The notes beneath the pieces are model-generated. The model worked only from the letters and a program-made list of their open reading frames with translations, searched no databases and was not told where the DNA came from. A stretch of DNA of 64,000 bases. Source: Styela clava (taxonomy: Eukaryota > Chordata > Ascidiacea > Stolidobranchia > Styelidae). Made by a program: the position numbers and the translations under genes. The stretch's first letter is position 1, and each line of letters opens with the position of its first letter. The DNA lies in NCBI RefSeq assembly GCF_964204865.1, contig NC_135250.1, forward strand, positions 7,564,001 to 7,628,000, read 5' to 3'. This document shows, piece after piece, positions 49,301 through 62,346 of this stretch.

Positions 49301-50521
49301 AGCAAGTTCAGACATTATTTTTGATAGTTTTCTGCATAGTAGAAAGTAAGTAAATTTTACATTCCTAATGTTGAACAATAAGGTATTATATGAATAATAC
49401 CTTCTACATGTGGCTCGACACATTACGAAATAATAAGGGTATTTACATTTAGCTACTTGAGCAAAGTAAGATGACAGGTCATCACGAGGCAGCAGTCGGC
49501 AGGGTATGATATGAGTATATTGGTCTACATTAATAGCTGATTTGCAAAGTACTTCAGTGCAAATATATTTTGTTTACTGCGGTAGCCCCATTTGGTTGAA
49601 GTGTAGTTGCCTTCTGACTGAACGTGATGGAGGTCGTGGATCGTGGCCGTATTTTATGGACGCTCTTCGAATTGAAAATTTAGTTTTACGGTTATAATAA
49701 TGCGACATAGGAATATTTTATTACTTGGTTACTAGTGTATTATTTTGAAGCTCAATTAACAAACCTTTGACACTCGTGTCAAATCTGACAAACTGTGTTT
49801 TACTGTGACAAGGGTATTTCACATTGTGAAAAGGAAAGGAAACAGTTTAAATACCAAGTAAATTATTACGATTATTCGTATCTTTATTTCAACTATATTG
49901 AAAATTGGTCCTAAATATTGTTGCATCTGCGTAAAAGCACTCATGCAAGAGTTCAAAGCCAGACAAAGAAATTGTAGTCTGAAATAAACAACGAGTCACA
50001 CACGCCGTTACGATTTAGTGTCCGAAAGCTGTAAACAACGCAGCAGACAAGAGACATCAACGCAGCGAATGAAGTCTGTGGCAAATGTGGCGTCAATTGA
50101 GAACAAATGGTCACTGGTTTATTCTGCGGAAGTACGGTGGCAATTAAAAAATTTGAAGAGAAAACTTTTATGAGAAATTGGGATGCTGCATGACACAAAA
50201 CGCGCAAGAGTGGCTTTGTTACATGCATGTTATTGTAGCCTAGTTTGGCAGAAATTTCATAGTCTAAGAATTGAATACCGGTACGTTTTCATTAGTAATA
50301 TCATATGTGATGTCGATTGCGTGTTTTCTGTTTTCGTGGGTGACTTTCTAGAACATTTTCAGTTGATTCATGTGTATCAAGTACGCCTCAAAGTTCAGCT
50401 ATTATTTAAATGTTATCTACAGTTAAGTAGACGGAATAATTTGGTGACAAAGTATGATATTGCATTCACGATGTTTCTATTTTTGATAGTAATTTTTTGT
50501 TTATAATTTTGTTATTTCTAG
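46371..50521. other. intergenic interval between the ZP gene and SLC43
   Basis: About 4.1 kb with no supported gene. A 98-residue plus-strand frame at 47767-48063 has somewhat coding-like composition (see findings). GCGGTAGCCCC...GGAGGTCGTGGATCGTGG at 49578-49645 resembles a decayed tRNA-derived SINE head. An acceptor (GTTATTTCTAG) ends at 50521, just before the SLC43 start. Confidence 0.4.
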
Positions 50522-50543
50522 AGAATATATATTCTTATTTACT

Positions 50544-53500
50544 ATGGCGCCTACATTAGCTCAAGCTAAGCACAGAAAATGGTGGATAGCTATAACAGCG
50601 GTTATAGAAAACTTGACGTTTGCGGCTGTATTACTAGGATGGAGTTCGTTACTGTTAATGTTGAAAAAAGAAGGGTTTTATTCAAACCTTTGTATTGAAG
50701 GTAAGTATTGGCTTTTTACCCTCTATAATTAAGGGTAGAATATTGACAAAACTGCAGAATGAATATCTTTAAAAGTAATGAGAAATCCTCGTCCCGTGTC
50801 ACCAGGATACCACCTCAATAATAGTATTGATCTTCGCCGTTCAGCCGTTGGGGAGGCCGATTAAGAATCGGGAAAGTTACCGACATTATTCCTGTGCTGA
50901 TATCGGGTCGGGATGCGACAAGACTCAATGGGGATCTAAATCGTAGCCACAAAAATCCAATTTACTTTTCGGGTTAACATATCCCGTTTCTACTAAACTG
51001 TTAATTTCGTTGGACGAAATCTTGTTGATATTCATTGCGCAAGATAGGCAGCATATTCCGAATCGACTGATTGTTTTGCGCTTAGTACATGTATGTATTT
51101 ATATATTTGCTTTTTTAGAAAATGAAAACGGAACATTATATAACACTACCTCACCAAATGCGACGTCACCAGCGCCAGTCATGTTTACCTCGACCGTAAG
51201 TAGATTTTTATTGCTTCCCTATTTCGGTTTTTGTTAGTTTTTTTATAATTTGGAATTTTCATTTCTGAGTACACATTTTTCAGAGAATTTGTACAGGTGT
51301 TATCCCTGAGAAACATATAGAAATTACTACAGAAAAGTGCAAATAAATTTACGTAATCCTAGTTCCGCATTGTGCAACCGCTAAACTGTTTGTTATTAGC
51401 GAATCAAATACATAAAATGTCACCTTTCGAAAATCGTTTTATTTTTATAACACATCAAGCATGGGCCGATGGAAATGACCCCAATTGCCCTGCAATTCAA
51501 AATTGTGATATGGCTATCTTAGATTTGCCTTCATTTTCGGAGGCACGAATTCAAACGAGCTCGTTGCATACTCGAAAAATTATCGGATAAATTATAGGAA
51601 AGCGTGATTAACTATGATCATATGATCAGTAAGAGAGTTAATTTTGCTTTTCAAATTATTCTAGTACTGTATTTGAAAAATACCTTTAAATGAAGTACAT
51701 CCATCCTAAAATTTCACTGGTAAAATTATATGGATCATAATCCGGGAGATTTATTGAACCATTATTTCATACTACTGTAAATTGAATGGGAAATATCCCA
51801 ACAGAAAGATTCATAATAATTCTTCACCAGTGATAAAATTTAATTCAGAAAGACTCAACATCTGAAATACATATACTGGCAAAACTTCAAAAGCGAAGTG
51901 ATTGATTGCTCGGCGGTTGTCGAATTTAAAACTTAAATATTCGAATCGCTGTTTGAATAAAAAAAAATAAAAATTCTAAGGCTTTCCAATATTATATACA
52001 TGTATGTTAGTATGTATATATGCATAGAAAAAATAATGAAAATTAGTTAACATGTTTACTCGCACCAGCGGATGGAAAATACGATAGTTTGTGCTATATA
52101 GTGCGTATTAAATGTATTTTATTGTCTCCGTGCGACAATTTCGCTGAGTAATAATATTGATTTTGAAACGGACGATAGGTCGTTCAATTACAAACACTCA
52201 AAACGTGATTTCACAACATTTTACTGCGACGTTTATTACGTCACACTAGTTTAATATTGACGAATTTGCTTAACGTGGCCGAAAAATCGTACCCGGCCAA
52301 GTATGGGACACTGTTGAGCCGAGACTTCCAGCTAATCAGAATTCAAACATGAACTTCGACGAACTCGCGTAATAAAATAGTGAGAAATTTGGAAGCTATA
52401 CCTAGATCATGCGCGTAGAATAGTTTATTATTCAAGAGTTCGTACCCGGCCAAGTATGGGACGCTGTTGAGCCGAGACTTCAAGCTACCCGGAATTCAAA
52501 CATGAACTTCGACGAACTCGCGTAATAAAATAGTGAGAAAATTGGAAGCTATACCAAGATCATGCGCGTAGAATAGTTTATTGTAGAAGAGTTATGATAT
52601 TGTCTTATCGTTATTGAAGGATGAATGCGAAATTTATAGCAGGCACCATAATAAAGACTAATCGTGAAGTCTGGTTTTGATAATAATATAATATCAATAG
52701 ATACGGCCTTGAGTTTTATGTTGGGCGGGCGTTGTCTCAAAGTGTGACATAACGCTATTGCACTAAATGGGTTATTTCACTTTTCTTCAAAGGCCGGAAA
52801 ATGGGTTTGCGTTCAGAGGGCATCACGCTACTGAATTCTTCTGCTTCTATATCTCTATTTCTAACCACCCCATACCGGCGAATTTCACCTTTGGTTTCAT
52901 CTGGCGATGGCAACCCTTCATTTCACTGCGGCGTTTATTGCGTCACACTGGATGATGAATATGATTCCTTAAAATGTTTTTATTTTTATTTTCTGGCCAC
53001 CTCGTTCTTGTCTATCCCTGTTATTATATAACTTTTCAAATCTTTTGTATGACAGAGCTCGTGAAAGTCCACTTAGCTGTAAAGATTGTCTTTTATTTTC
53101 AAAGTAATCGCGAATCGTGTATCAAAACTGTGTAATGTTATTTTTCGAACAGAACTCAACTCCCACAGAATCTGAATTCCAGCATCCAACATGTGCAGCA
53201 CAAGACGAAATCTTGAACCGGTATTTTTCTATTGGATCTAGTCTTCTCAGTGCAGTAACTGTTGTTCTCGGTATAATCATGGACAAGTATGGATCACGAG
53301 TTATGAGAATGGTTGGATGGTAAGTATGTGAATGAATTTAGATCTCGACTTTATTCGTGATCGAATTATATTTCATACATATGCACGTCAGCTACTCCTA
53401 TGGGGTGAACCCATGTGAAAATATTATTTTTCTCGAAAGTTAAAAGCAAAACTTCTTGGTAATCAATAATTATAATATATCGACAGGGCGTTTATATATT

Positions 53501-56500
53501 TTTTAACGTAATCGCGGGAAAGTATAATCAAAAACAACCGTTTTCGCCTGTTAGGTAGGACGAACTTGCAAAGATTTCCGCTAGTTAAATACAGTGCACG
53601 ATTTAACGCGAACTTCTAATGTAATCCACGTCCATATTACTTTGTGTGAATACTTGAATAGTCAGCCCGTGTTTTCTTGAATACCGTGGTGTTACAATCT
53701 GACAGATTTGACGATAGCAAGCCGTAAAATATTATTTTAAGGCTGAAACAAAATAACCAAAGGTTATTCGCGTTCATTTGTTGAAGAAAACAAAAGGTTA
53801 CTCGAGTTCATACATTATTCAAGAGTCTAAAGGTCGTTTCTCGTTGTTATTGTTTAAATTCACACCAGCTTCGTTTGGATATGCTTGAGTTGATATTTGG
53901 AACATTATTCTAATGAATTTCATTTGATTTTCGGCAAACGACAACAACACAGTTCGAAAACAAGGTTAACCTATTAGAATAGTTTCTTAACATAGGGAAC
54001 CATTGTGTCTTCAACGAAATAGACGTTTATATTAAGTAATTTGTCACTTCCGTTTTCTATAGATATATGATATTGGGCGGCAATACTACAAACAAATTTT
54101 TTAGGGCTTTTTCACACCACCCCGAATCTACCCTAATATCAGCAAACAATGACTCGCAAAGAGTTCCTATCTTTCGACAGAAATCTCTCCGACTCCGCAC
54201 TGACATTTTTGCTCCAAAATAGGTACTTCCGTAGTGTGTGTACCAGGTTAGGGTTAGGCCATCATTTTATTTCGATTTTTCTTATTTTAGTTCTATTATG
54301 AGTTCGGGGACTGTCTGTGTTAGACAAGTGAATATACCCCCTGCCCATAGGTTTCAGTCCCTTTACATAACTTGATGTAAAATCTAACCACGAAACCATT
54401 TTACGCGTGTTTTATCGCAAGACACAGCGTCCAATATCAACCATTCTTTTTATCTTTTACTTTTGGCAGTATGACAAAGATATTTTATTTTCTAACAGCT
54501 GGACATTTATGCTGTCCTGTGCATGTTTTGCAATTGGATCTCTCGACACCGACAGTAAGTAATGAAAAATTGTAATAGCGTTGAAATATTGTACGGCAGA
54601 GGTGTCCAAACTTTTAATACATTCCTTCTCTGAGACTCTTCATTCTTGCTTATATATGCCGAGAATTTGAATGCCATCTTCCAAAAACATTGAACATTAT
54701 ACACTTATTTCATCGGATTAAGGTACGGTTTGTGGCAAAAATTTTATACCGGTACGCGACGTTTGTAACTATATATTTGAGGATCTTTCCCTTCTGGGAC
54801 ACGAAATGTATATATAGATCGTTTTGTTATTATTTTGTTGTTCCTCTTGTTGGACGTCTTTCTTTTCGTATTCTTGTTGGTATGTGAAAGTCGCATTTCT
54901 TTTTAATTACTGCACCAATTGCTATAAAATTTATTTGCCGGGGTTAAAAATTGTATTTGTCGACATAAGGCTATTGCTTTTATTCATTCCAATTTCTGTG
55001 GGCTCTGTGGGATTTCGTTTTTTGTGTGTGTCAAAATTGAATATTGCGCACTTCGTGGCGGTTCCGCGTTTGCATTCGTTGAAATCTGGTGGTCAAGCGA
55101 GTCGTGAAGCGAGTCGCGGTACCGGTATTCTACTGTGAAAGATTGCATACCCGCGCGTACTACTTCGTTTTGGTCTCTGTGTGCATTTATTTGAGCATCG
55201 CTCTCCTGTTATTTATAATAGTTAAATGTAAAACTTACACCAAGAGTTAGAGCGGGGCCTATGGAAAATTGGAGCCCACTGCGGCCTCACGTATTGCAAT
55301 CGCGTAACTCCTGTCCTGTATTTAAGCATTGCTATATATATTGTTTTACAGGATACAGTTTTCTTATGGCACCAGCCGTTTGTCTTAATGGTATGGGAGG
55401 AATTGTGTACGTGTTTACAAGCTTCCAAATACCAAATTTATTCGAAAATATTCGTTCTACTATGATCGCGTTAATGATCGGATCATATTCTGCGTCTGCA
55501 GTGATTTATATGTTATTCAAAGTGAGTATGTGGTTCGGGTTCAAGACAAGTCCTTTTAATCGGGTAATTCCAGATTGTAACTTTTTTTTTCATTTTTATT
55601 CAGGCTGCTTATGATACCGGTATACCATTTGCATGGTTGATGATGTTTCATGCAATTTTAGGATTTTTTACATTTATCAATTGTTATATGAATATACCTC
55701 AAGAACCTTTACCGGGACCCGATGACATTACCTATGCGTGAGTTACAATTTAGATTATTTTGAATTCCAGATGCCATGTTTCCCCGTATGATTTTTGAAG
55801 TTTTTTTTATCCACTTCCATGTGTTATCTTTGTCACAAGTGCTGGTCCCACATGGTAGGTGCCACACATTACAGTCTTTTTGTTTCTTTTGCAGAATCAA
55901 ATTCAATTTTGGAGATCTGAAGTTTGATCATAAAATATCAGGAAAACAATTTTTACATCATACATCAAGTGTTGGAAGACGAATGAGTAGCATTGATATT
56001 GATCCACTTGAGTCGCTGTAAGTTTTCTATCGTTTTCCCTTCTTCGTTTATGATCTCCCTTTTCTCTCACTTTTAAAAATTCTACTTTTTCATAGGATGG
56101 ACATCAGTAAAAACAAAAATAGCTCCCAAATCGACCCGTTTATCCGAGTTATAGTAACCCCATGTGTATTGTGGAGTTTTTTGACAATTAGTTTAACTCA
56201 ACTCCGCCTAATCGCATACATGGGATGGATGGAAATGTATTTCAAGGCAGCTGCTGACCTTAATGAATTAGATCAAGAAACTAAAGATGAGACTGGTAAG
56301 AATATGTAAGACACAATGATACTAGAATAATGTCTTGTAACCTTTCAGTTGTTGGTAAACTGGAGAAGGGAAGAGTCTACCCCTGACATTGGCAAACACC
56401 GTCCGCGGGCCAAATCCGGCCCGCTGGGTGATTCAATCTGGCCCATCTGATGCTGCCGCAACCAAACTAAAACCAAGTTTTGATGTTTTAGCTAAAAAAA

Positions 56501-58976
56501 AGCTCACTGAATTTGTTGAGATTGCGATTAAATTTAGTTTTGGCACGAGTCTTATTGTTTTCCACTTTTGCTTTTGTAACATATTGTTCATAAAATGTAA
56601 CTTTTCACGTCACGCTTACATGGCCCGCCAGTCTAGGTGGGCGAAATGTTTGGCCCCTGGTCCAAAAACCTTGCCCCCCCCCCCCCCCATAGGGTCAGAC
56701 TCGACCCGTTCCATATAGTTTAAGATAAAAAAAAAACGCTGACGCGGCTGGCATTGTTTTTTTGGTGAAAGTAGCATTGATAATGACAAAATCTAAATTA
56801 TTTAATAAATGCGTAGCAAACTGTAAAATTTAACTTTCATTTTGTGGAATTTAATTGTGCAAAACTTGTACTTGTAGAATGAGCTGTGAATGTAACAAAA
56901 CCCATTTTTTCACATTTTAGTTGAAAAATACACTTTCATATTTGGGCTTCTGCAAGTCAATTGCTTTTTCATGGCTCCTATAATTGGCACCATTATGGAT
57001 TGGAAGTTAAAACTATTCAAAAATGAGGATGTCAGACAGTAAGTTGTACTAGTTGTTTTGTAGAGATCTCAAAAGTCTTTAGTAGCTTGAAATCATTCAA
57101 ATTTGAGAAAATAGATACCGGTAATCAAAATTTTTTCATTTTCAATACAAAAAATTCGTAACTTAATTGCATGAAATATCGTATATATACATACTTTTCT
57201 AGATTCTTATCCAAGCGTGAAATGTATTTGAAATATATATAGCCTATTGAAAACGCTTCATTTTCGCATCACATAAGATAGTAAAATGATTTCAATTGTA
57301 TATATATACCATATTGTTAAGTTTTTATTGAAAAATGTTGGTTTTTGTTTATCATTTCAGTAACGGAAAAGATAGAAAAGGTCAGATCATATGGAACTTG
57401 ATGATGGCTTTTGGACTGACCAATCTTCTGATGGTCACTTTCGGAATCATAATTATGTTTGAAAAATGCCTTCCTTTACAAGTAAGTGTGGCGCAATATA
57501 TATATATATATTTTTTTTGATAAAAAGGACAGACTTACAGTTTTATTTATTGTTGCAGGTTGTTGCTTTTGTAATGCACACTGCCATTCGAACTTTTCTG
57601 CATTCATCTCTTGGGGGATTATACGCTTGCATGTAAGTAATATGTATTGTTGGAGAAACCAGCCATGAGTCGTAATTGACATCAACGAGGTGTATTCTAC
57701 CTAATATGAGAAGACCATCTCCAAAAATGTGTATTAATAATGCCCATATTTTATATGAATTTTGAGTTTACACTGTCACTAGTCTTAGAGCACGAGAAAA
57801 TCATCAGCCAACAAATTGACAATACTAAAAAAATTAGGATTCATTCATACGCCTTCAAATTACTATTTTTTTTTAATTTTGCAGGTATCATTTTTCGCAT
57901 TTTGGAAAGTTAACTGGACTTTCATCTTTTCTTTCTGCACTGTTTATTTTAATTCAAGATCCTCTATTTGTAGTAATCAACAATTCCCTCGGAGGAGATC
58001 CTTTTTGGGTAAGTGGATAATTGAAATGTGCATATGACAACAAATTGCAACTTTGAATCCCGCGGGAGATGATGATATATGTAACTGCTTATTGCCTACA
58101 GTTTCTCACTTCAATCTAGTCTAGTTCGTGTATCTAAAACTCAAACTACGGTGCGTGTTAGCTAATCTCGCATGTCCTGCTAGGAATGGCGGCGCTCCAG
58201 AAGTGTATGTGCCAATATCGAGGTATCTAATTTTGAAACCTCAGTTCAACCGGAAAGTTTAAGGAAAATCGGAATAAAATTTGGGCCTAACCGTAACCTC
58301 GTACATATACTGCGAGAGTACCGGAATGGCAGCCATAAGGTGTTGACCAAATAATCTATTTGATTTCATCTACTCAAAAATATCCTAATTATCTATTCTT
58401 AGATTTTCTATGTTTATTTTTATTCATAAGTACCATAGAAAAGCTTCATTACCGAACACAGCTTGCCTTAAAACTTAAAGAAAAATAACACCATCGACTT
58501 CCGCATGCACACATACCTTATATTTATGTGCATAGCAGAAAATTGGTGTCTCCATGCTGGGATTTCATGCATCATCCTAGTGTTTGCCAAAAGACAAAAG
58601 CTGGCTATGTTCTATGTACTATTATAACTTATAGTCACGGAATCATGGAAGCTGTGTGGCTTCGAATCAGCAGTCATCGCTTATATTTTTTCAGATCAAC
58701 CTCGGACTTCTTATACTAAGCATATCAGGCTTTGGTCTTCCAATTTACTTATTCATCTACGGGCGAAAATACACGAGACAGTTAAATTTGACCGATGCAA
58801 TGAAAAAGAAAGCAGAAAAGTTGGATGCTATTGCCGAAGAAGAAGACGACGACGATGAGCCCGCCAAAATGAACGGTAACGGATATCACGTTTCGGATAA
58901 AAACCTCAACAAAGAGCCAAAAGACTTGGAAGAAGAACAAGCGCTACATTTGAGTATATCTGCCATTACTTTCTAA
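50544..58976 (+). CDS. SLC43A: SLC43-family (LAT3/LAT4-type) amino-acid transporter, thirteen exons
   Basis: Major-facilitator transporter of the SLC43 family (family knowledge: sodium-independent facilitated transport of large neutral amino acids at the plasma membrane). Exons: 50544-50700, 51119-51195, 53153-53319, 54499-54554, 55352-55521, 55604-55737, 55895-56017, 56096-56295, 56921-57038, 57361-57481, 57559-57632, 57885-58008, 58695-58976; GT-AG throughout, phases consistent, 600 residues (human SLC43A1/A2 about 560-570). Diagnostic segments: [10 protein letters not shown] after TM2, [55 protein letters not shown] with SSVGRRMSS in the central loop, and [20 protein letters not shown] late in the protein. 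The TM1-TM2 loop (about 53-100) is Asn/Thr/Ser/Pro-rich with several sequons. The C-terminal tail is acidic (EEEDDDDE). Closer to SLC43A1/A2 than A3. First ATG, 22 bases after an acceptor. Confidence 0.95.
50799..50960. repeat. possible dispersed repeat in SLC43 intron 1
   Basis: GC-richer than its flanks, with SINE-body-like sequence (GTTGGGGAGGCCGATTAAG, TGATATCGGGTCGGG). No second copy in the window, so this rests on composition only. Confidence 0.3.
52288..52593 (+). repeat. 153-bp tandem duplication in SLC43 intron 2
   Basis: Two adjacent 153-bp units, 52288-52440 and 52441-52593, each starting CGTACCCGGCCAAGTATGGG and containing GACGAACTCGCGTAATAAAA. They differ at only a handful of positions, so the duplication is recent. 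Confidence 0.92.
54222..54384 (+). mobile_element. GGTACTCC-terminus MITE family, copy B
   Basis: Starts GGTACTTCCGTAGTGTGTGT and follows copy A and copy D through ACCAGGTTAGGGTTAGGCC and GGGACTGTCTGTGTTAGAC to TTGATGTAAAAT, then loses homology, so the right terminus is missing. In SLC43 intron 3. Confidence 0.8.
56381..56690. mobile_element. hAT-like MITE, copy 2, ending in a poly-C run
   Basis: Homologous over its length to 22500-22787 (CAAATCCGGCCCG, ATCTGATGCTGC, GATTAAATTTAGTTTTGG, TGTTCATAAAATGTAACTTT, GGCCCCTGGTCCAAAAACC). Where copy 1 ends GGCCACCCCTG, this copy has a 15-base C run at 56674-56688. In SLC43 intron 8. Confidence 0.75.
58191..58324 (-). mobile_element. GGTACTCC-terminus MITE family, copy C (reverse orientation)
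   Basis: Reads on the minus strand as GGTACTCTCGCAGTATATGT ... GAGGTTACGGTTAGGCC ... TATTGGCACATACACTTCTGGAGCGCC. Shorter internally than copies A, B and D, but both termini are recognisable. In SLC43 intron 12. Confidence 0.7.
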
Positions 58977-59037
58977 ACTTTAAAACAACGTCATAACTTT
59001 GAACTATATTTTTGAATCCTGCGTGGTACAACTAGAT

Positions 59038-59396
59038 CAGGAGTGGGCAATTACTTTCCTAAGTGGGCCACTCACAGATAATAGACTTGGTTACTGGGCC
59101 GGAGGTTTATAACTCAAAATGAAACTGTGAATGAAAACAGTTTATTTGGCTGGCATCGATAATAATCCATCAAACCAAATAACTGCCTGTCGGATCGTTT
59201 CACTGATATAAAGCAATAGGTATTCGCTGCAGGAGATGCTGTCGATAAAATTGGAAGATTAGCAAGTGACGTGAATATAGACAGAAGAATTGAAGTACTG
59301 AAATTGATGTACCGGAAATTCATATCCATAAAAACTAGTTGTAATTTCAGCAGGTAAAAGTGGGCCGAATGGAAAACTTCAATTTACCCACCCCTG
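59038..59396. mobile_element. 359-bp hAT-type MITE with perfect target duplication, just after SLC43
   Basis: Termini CAGGAGTGGGCAATTACTTT and, on the other strand, CAGGGGTGGGTAAATTGAAG. The flanking octamer AACTAGAT is identical at 59030-59037 and 59397-59404. GTGGGCC/GGGCCG blocks lie subterminally. It starts only 62 bases after the SLC43 stop, so it probably lies in the 3' UTR or replaced part of it. Confidence 0.88.
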
Positions 59397-59404
59397 AACT
59401 AGAT

Positions 59405-60549
59405 TGGATTCAAAGAGAGACGCCCATGCGTTTTTTTTATTATGCTCACAACAGTGGTTAGGCAAATATTTGTAAACTAGGTTTATAATCTAGACGAGTA
59501 CGTTTGCAACGAAAATACGTGCTCATTTTTGGTCTCGCGTTTCCAGTGTCTTCGATTAAAATGAGTTAACAATACCCATGGGAAATTATTGCCGACATTA
59601 CGCCATGAATTGACAATCAGAAAAAATACGACAAGGTCTTTTAATTCGAGAAACTATTTTACATTAATAGCGTTTATTACGGAAACTTATGTCCGTATAG
59701 TGCGGGAAAATACAATAACTTTCATTCCTTTTCTGTTTTTCATGCTAGTTATTTTCATTTATATGTCGCATCTGACTGACAATAAACTGTGAACTGATTC
59801 AGTTATTAACGAATTAAAAACATGAAATTCTTGATTAATGTCTGTCATTTTGTCCATTTACCGGATACAATGTAAGGGCAGAGTTTTTTAAATCATAATT
59901 CTGTGTGGGTGGTATGTCGCCATAGAAAACCCGTAGTACATAGCCACGCATGTTTTTGTTGGAATGCGCATAAGAGAAAATAAAGTTTTGCGCGAATAGA
60001 TTTCAGTGAGAACGAATAATCGCCATGATGAATTCTTGCGAAAATGGAACATTTGAGCATTGTGGTTTTTGGGCAAACGACTTTTGAGGCAATTGTTTTG
60101 CGAGGGTACTTTTCGTGGAATGGGCTTGTTGGAGAAACAACTTTTGTGATATTGCTATCAGAGTAGGATCTATGTACCAGTATCACTTCAACTATTCTTA
60201 ATTTACAAATATCGCATACACTCATTATTTACTAATACTATAATTTTTGTAGATAGAAATCAAATTCAAATGAAAAGTCCGTTTCAAATCGGAATATTCT
60301 AAATCTATAACTTGTAACTGCAAGATATGCATCAATATTGTGAAGTTTCTACACTGTATTTTCTTCCCAAGTACAAAAAAGCAGTACAAGTTTTCGGGCT
60401 TGTTTCGTTTGCCGTATACAAATTTTGGTCTAAGGCACTGCACTCTAGGTTGATATAATTTGGTACACTTGACAATTACGACTCCTGCAGTTCGACGCTG
60501 GCATAAATGCAAAAAAGTTTGCTTCCAAGTACACAACCCCGCCGCACAC
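59405..60549. other. 3' flank of SLC43
   Basis: Low-complexity AT-rich sequence with short open frames on both strands (for example 59893-60225 and 60225-60536 minus) that show no domain, signal or splice context. Nothing else recognised. Confidence 0.4.
59781..59786 (+). terminator. candidate polyadenylation signal of SLC43
   Basis: AATAAA about 800 bases after the stop codon and beyond the inserted MITE. If used, the MITE is transcribed as part of the 3' UTR. Confidence 0.3.
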
Positions 60550-62346
60550 TAGAGATGTACCGATACCACTTTTGTCGCCGATACCGATACGCCGATACTA
60601 CAAAAACGCCGATATTACCGATATTCCGATACCGATACTATGTGAATATTACTTAATTAGGTGTGCTGTGTAAGGCAGACGGGTTAAAACAATGGTCTTT
60701 GAGCGTTGTTCGTAGTACACATTATTTCAGATCGAAAAAAAAGATATATCACAGAATATGAAATTAATGTTTGGTGTTTGCTCTAACTCAGGGGTCAGGA
60801 ACCTTTTTGGTCAAGAGAGCCATAAAAGGTACAATTGGATTTTCGCGCGAGCCATATAGAATTTCTTCAGCTAATCAGGCCTGAAATATTTACTCAAAAG
60901 TCAACACATACAATGTCAATATCTGTTTATATGACTTCTGATGCTGCATGTTGTTGCTACAGGATATTAATAACGGCTGCTCATATACAGCACAAGATTA
61001 AATCTACGACACTCATGTCAACAGTCATCACCCTTCTTTTGTTTAGGCATTTCCGTAGTATTTGAAAACTAGCTTTGCTAGTCAGATCTAAATATGAAAA
61101 AATACGACTTCATCAATTTGTGATGTCACAATATATGTTACAGAATTCCCTAGTTGCGGCTAGTTATGTCACAATGCCTGTCTGGTAATTCTCTTACATG
61201 CGCTTGGCTCGCGTTTTCAAAACGTTTTGACAAATTTCCTGCCATATTTGGCTATAAAAGAGTTATCGTAATAATAGTAAGCTTAGCCTCAGAAAGTTAG
61301 ATTTTTCTGGGAGCCATATGCAGTCACCAAAAGAGCCATATATGGCTCGCGAGCCATGGGTTCCCGACCCCTGCTCTAACTGATTAAGATACATTGTACA
61401 GTAACGCTAGTAATCTCGGTGTTCAATTAGAAAACTCATAAGCCGGGATGTCCAATTTGAATTTAATGTTAATATCGCGATCCTCGAATATCGTTATTCG
61501 TGTTTAAAAGAATATCGCCCACACATTCTAGCGCCTACGTTCAAATTAAAAGCATTTTACAAGTTTTTTATTTCGTGGCTAATCGTAATCGTCGAAGCAA
61601 TAAGTCAAAGCCAACATGAAAGACTATCAATCAGCACCGACAAAAAGGAGGATTACCCATAACCGTCGAGAATGTTTGTTTACTTTACTATTTTATAATA
61701 TTTTACAATTGCTATCATATATTTTGAGACAGTCTATAGGGCTAGGCGGCCATGCTAATATATCTATAAAGTAATTGTGTAGTTAAACAAAATTAAAATT
61801 ATTACCTGCGTAGAGGGATAATTGTGTCGGAATTAAGTTTATCGATGTCGACGGACTAAATGACACTCGTACTTGATGACAAAAGTTAGAAATTATACCC
61901 GTGCCAAAAGTCTATGTGGCGTTAATAGGGACCCCAATTCCACTGTATGATTTAAAACTGGGTGCCTAGTTGCTTTTTGTTTTGTGCTGTGTTGATATAT
62001 TTCTTCATAATTACTATGTAATATTAAAAATGTCGTCGTATAAATATTTAACAGCGAAAATAGCCAAATTAGTTGAGCGGTTTGGCTGATAAATAGCTAA
62101 AAACACGTGAATCCTATTCTATCGCGGGGGTGGGACATGTATAGATCATAGCTCACGATCTCTTCAAACAAAAAATAAATTAAAAAGTACTATTCCAACT
62201 TATCTTTCAAAATATTCTGGACCATATCAAAATGGTAAATATATCGGAAATATCGGCCTTAATCTAACCGATACCGATACATGGCCGATACCGAAAAAAT
62301 GGCCGATATTGCCGATACCCGATACCGATACATCGGTACATCTCTA
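60550..62346. mobile_element. hAT-type element with TAGAGATGTACCGATA termini and perfect target duplication
   Basis: Left end TAGAGATGTACCGATACC is complemented by the right end CGGTACATCTCTA. The flanking octamer CCGCACAC is identical at 60542-60549 and 62347-62354. Many CCGATAC repeats lie subterminally at both ends, probable transposase-binding sites. 1797 bp in total, of which 585 bp plus an 8-bp duplication is a nested element. No transposase frame found, so it is non-autonomous. Confidence 0.9.
60789..61373. mobile_element. nested 585-bp hAT-type MITE with perfect target duplication
   Basis: Termini CAGGGGTCAGGAACC and, on the other strand, CAGGGGTCGGGAACC; subterminal GAGCCATA and ATGGCTC blocks. 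The flanking octamer CTCTAACT is identical at 60781-60788 and 61374-61381. It lies wholly inside the element at 60550-62346 and is therefore younger. Confidence 0.92.

Noticed and set aside
49578-49645. Possible tRNA gene or SINE head
   Set aside because: Begins GCGGTAGCC and has a weak B box, but stems do not pair well; mentioned only within the intergenic entry.
50183-50506. 107-residue plus-strand open frame just upstream of SLC43
   Set aside because: Overlaps the expected promoter/5' UTR zone, ends before the acceptor, and has no domain.
51372-51590. 72-residue open frame in SLC43 intron 2
   Set aside because: Skipping it gives a correct-phase SLC43 frame matching the family, so it is not an exon of this gene; no other support.
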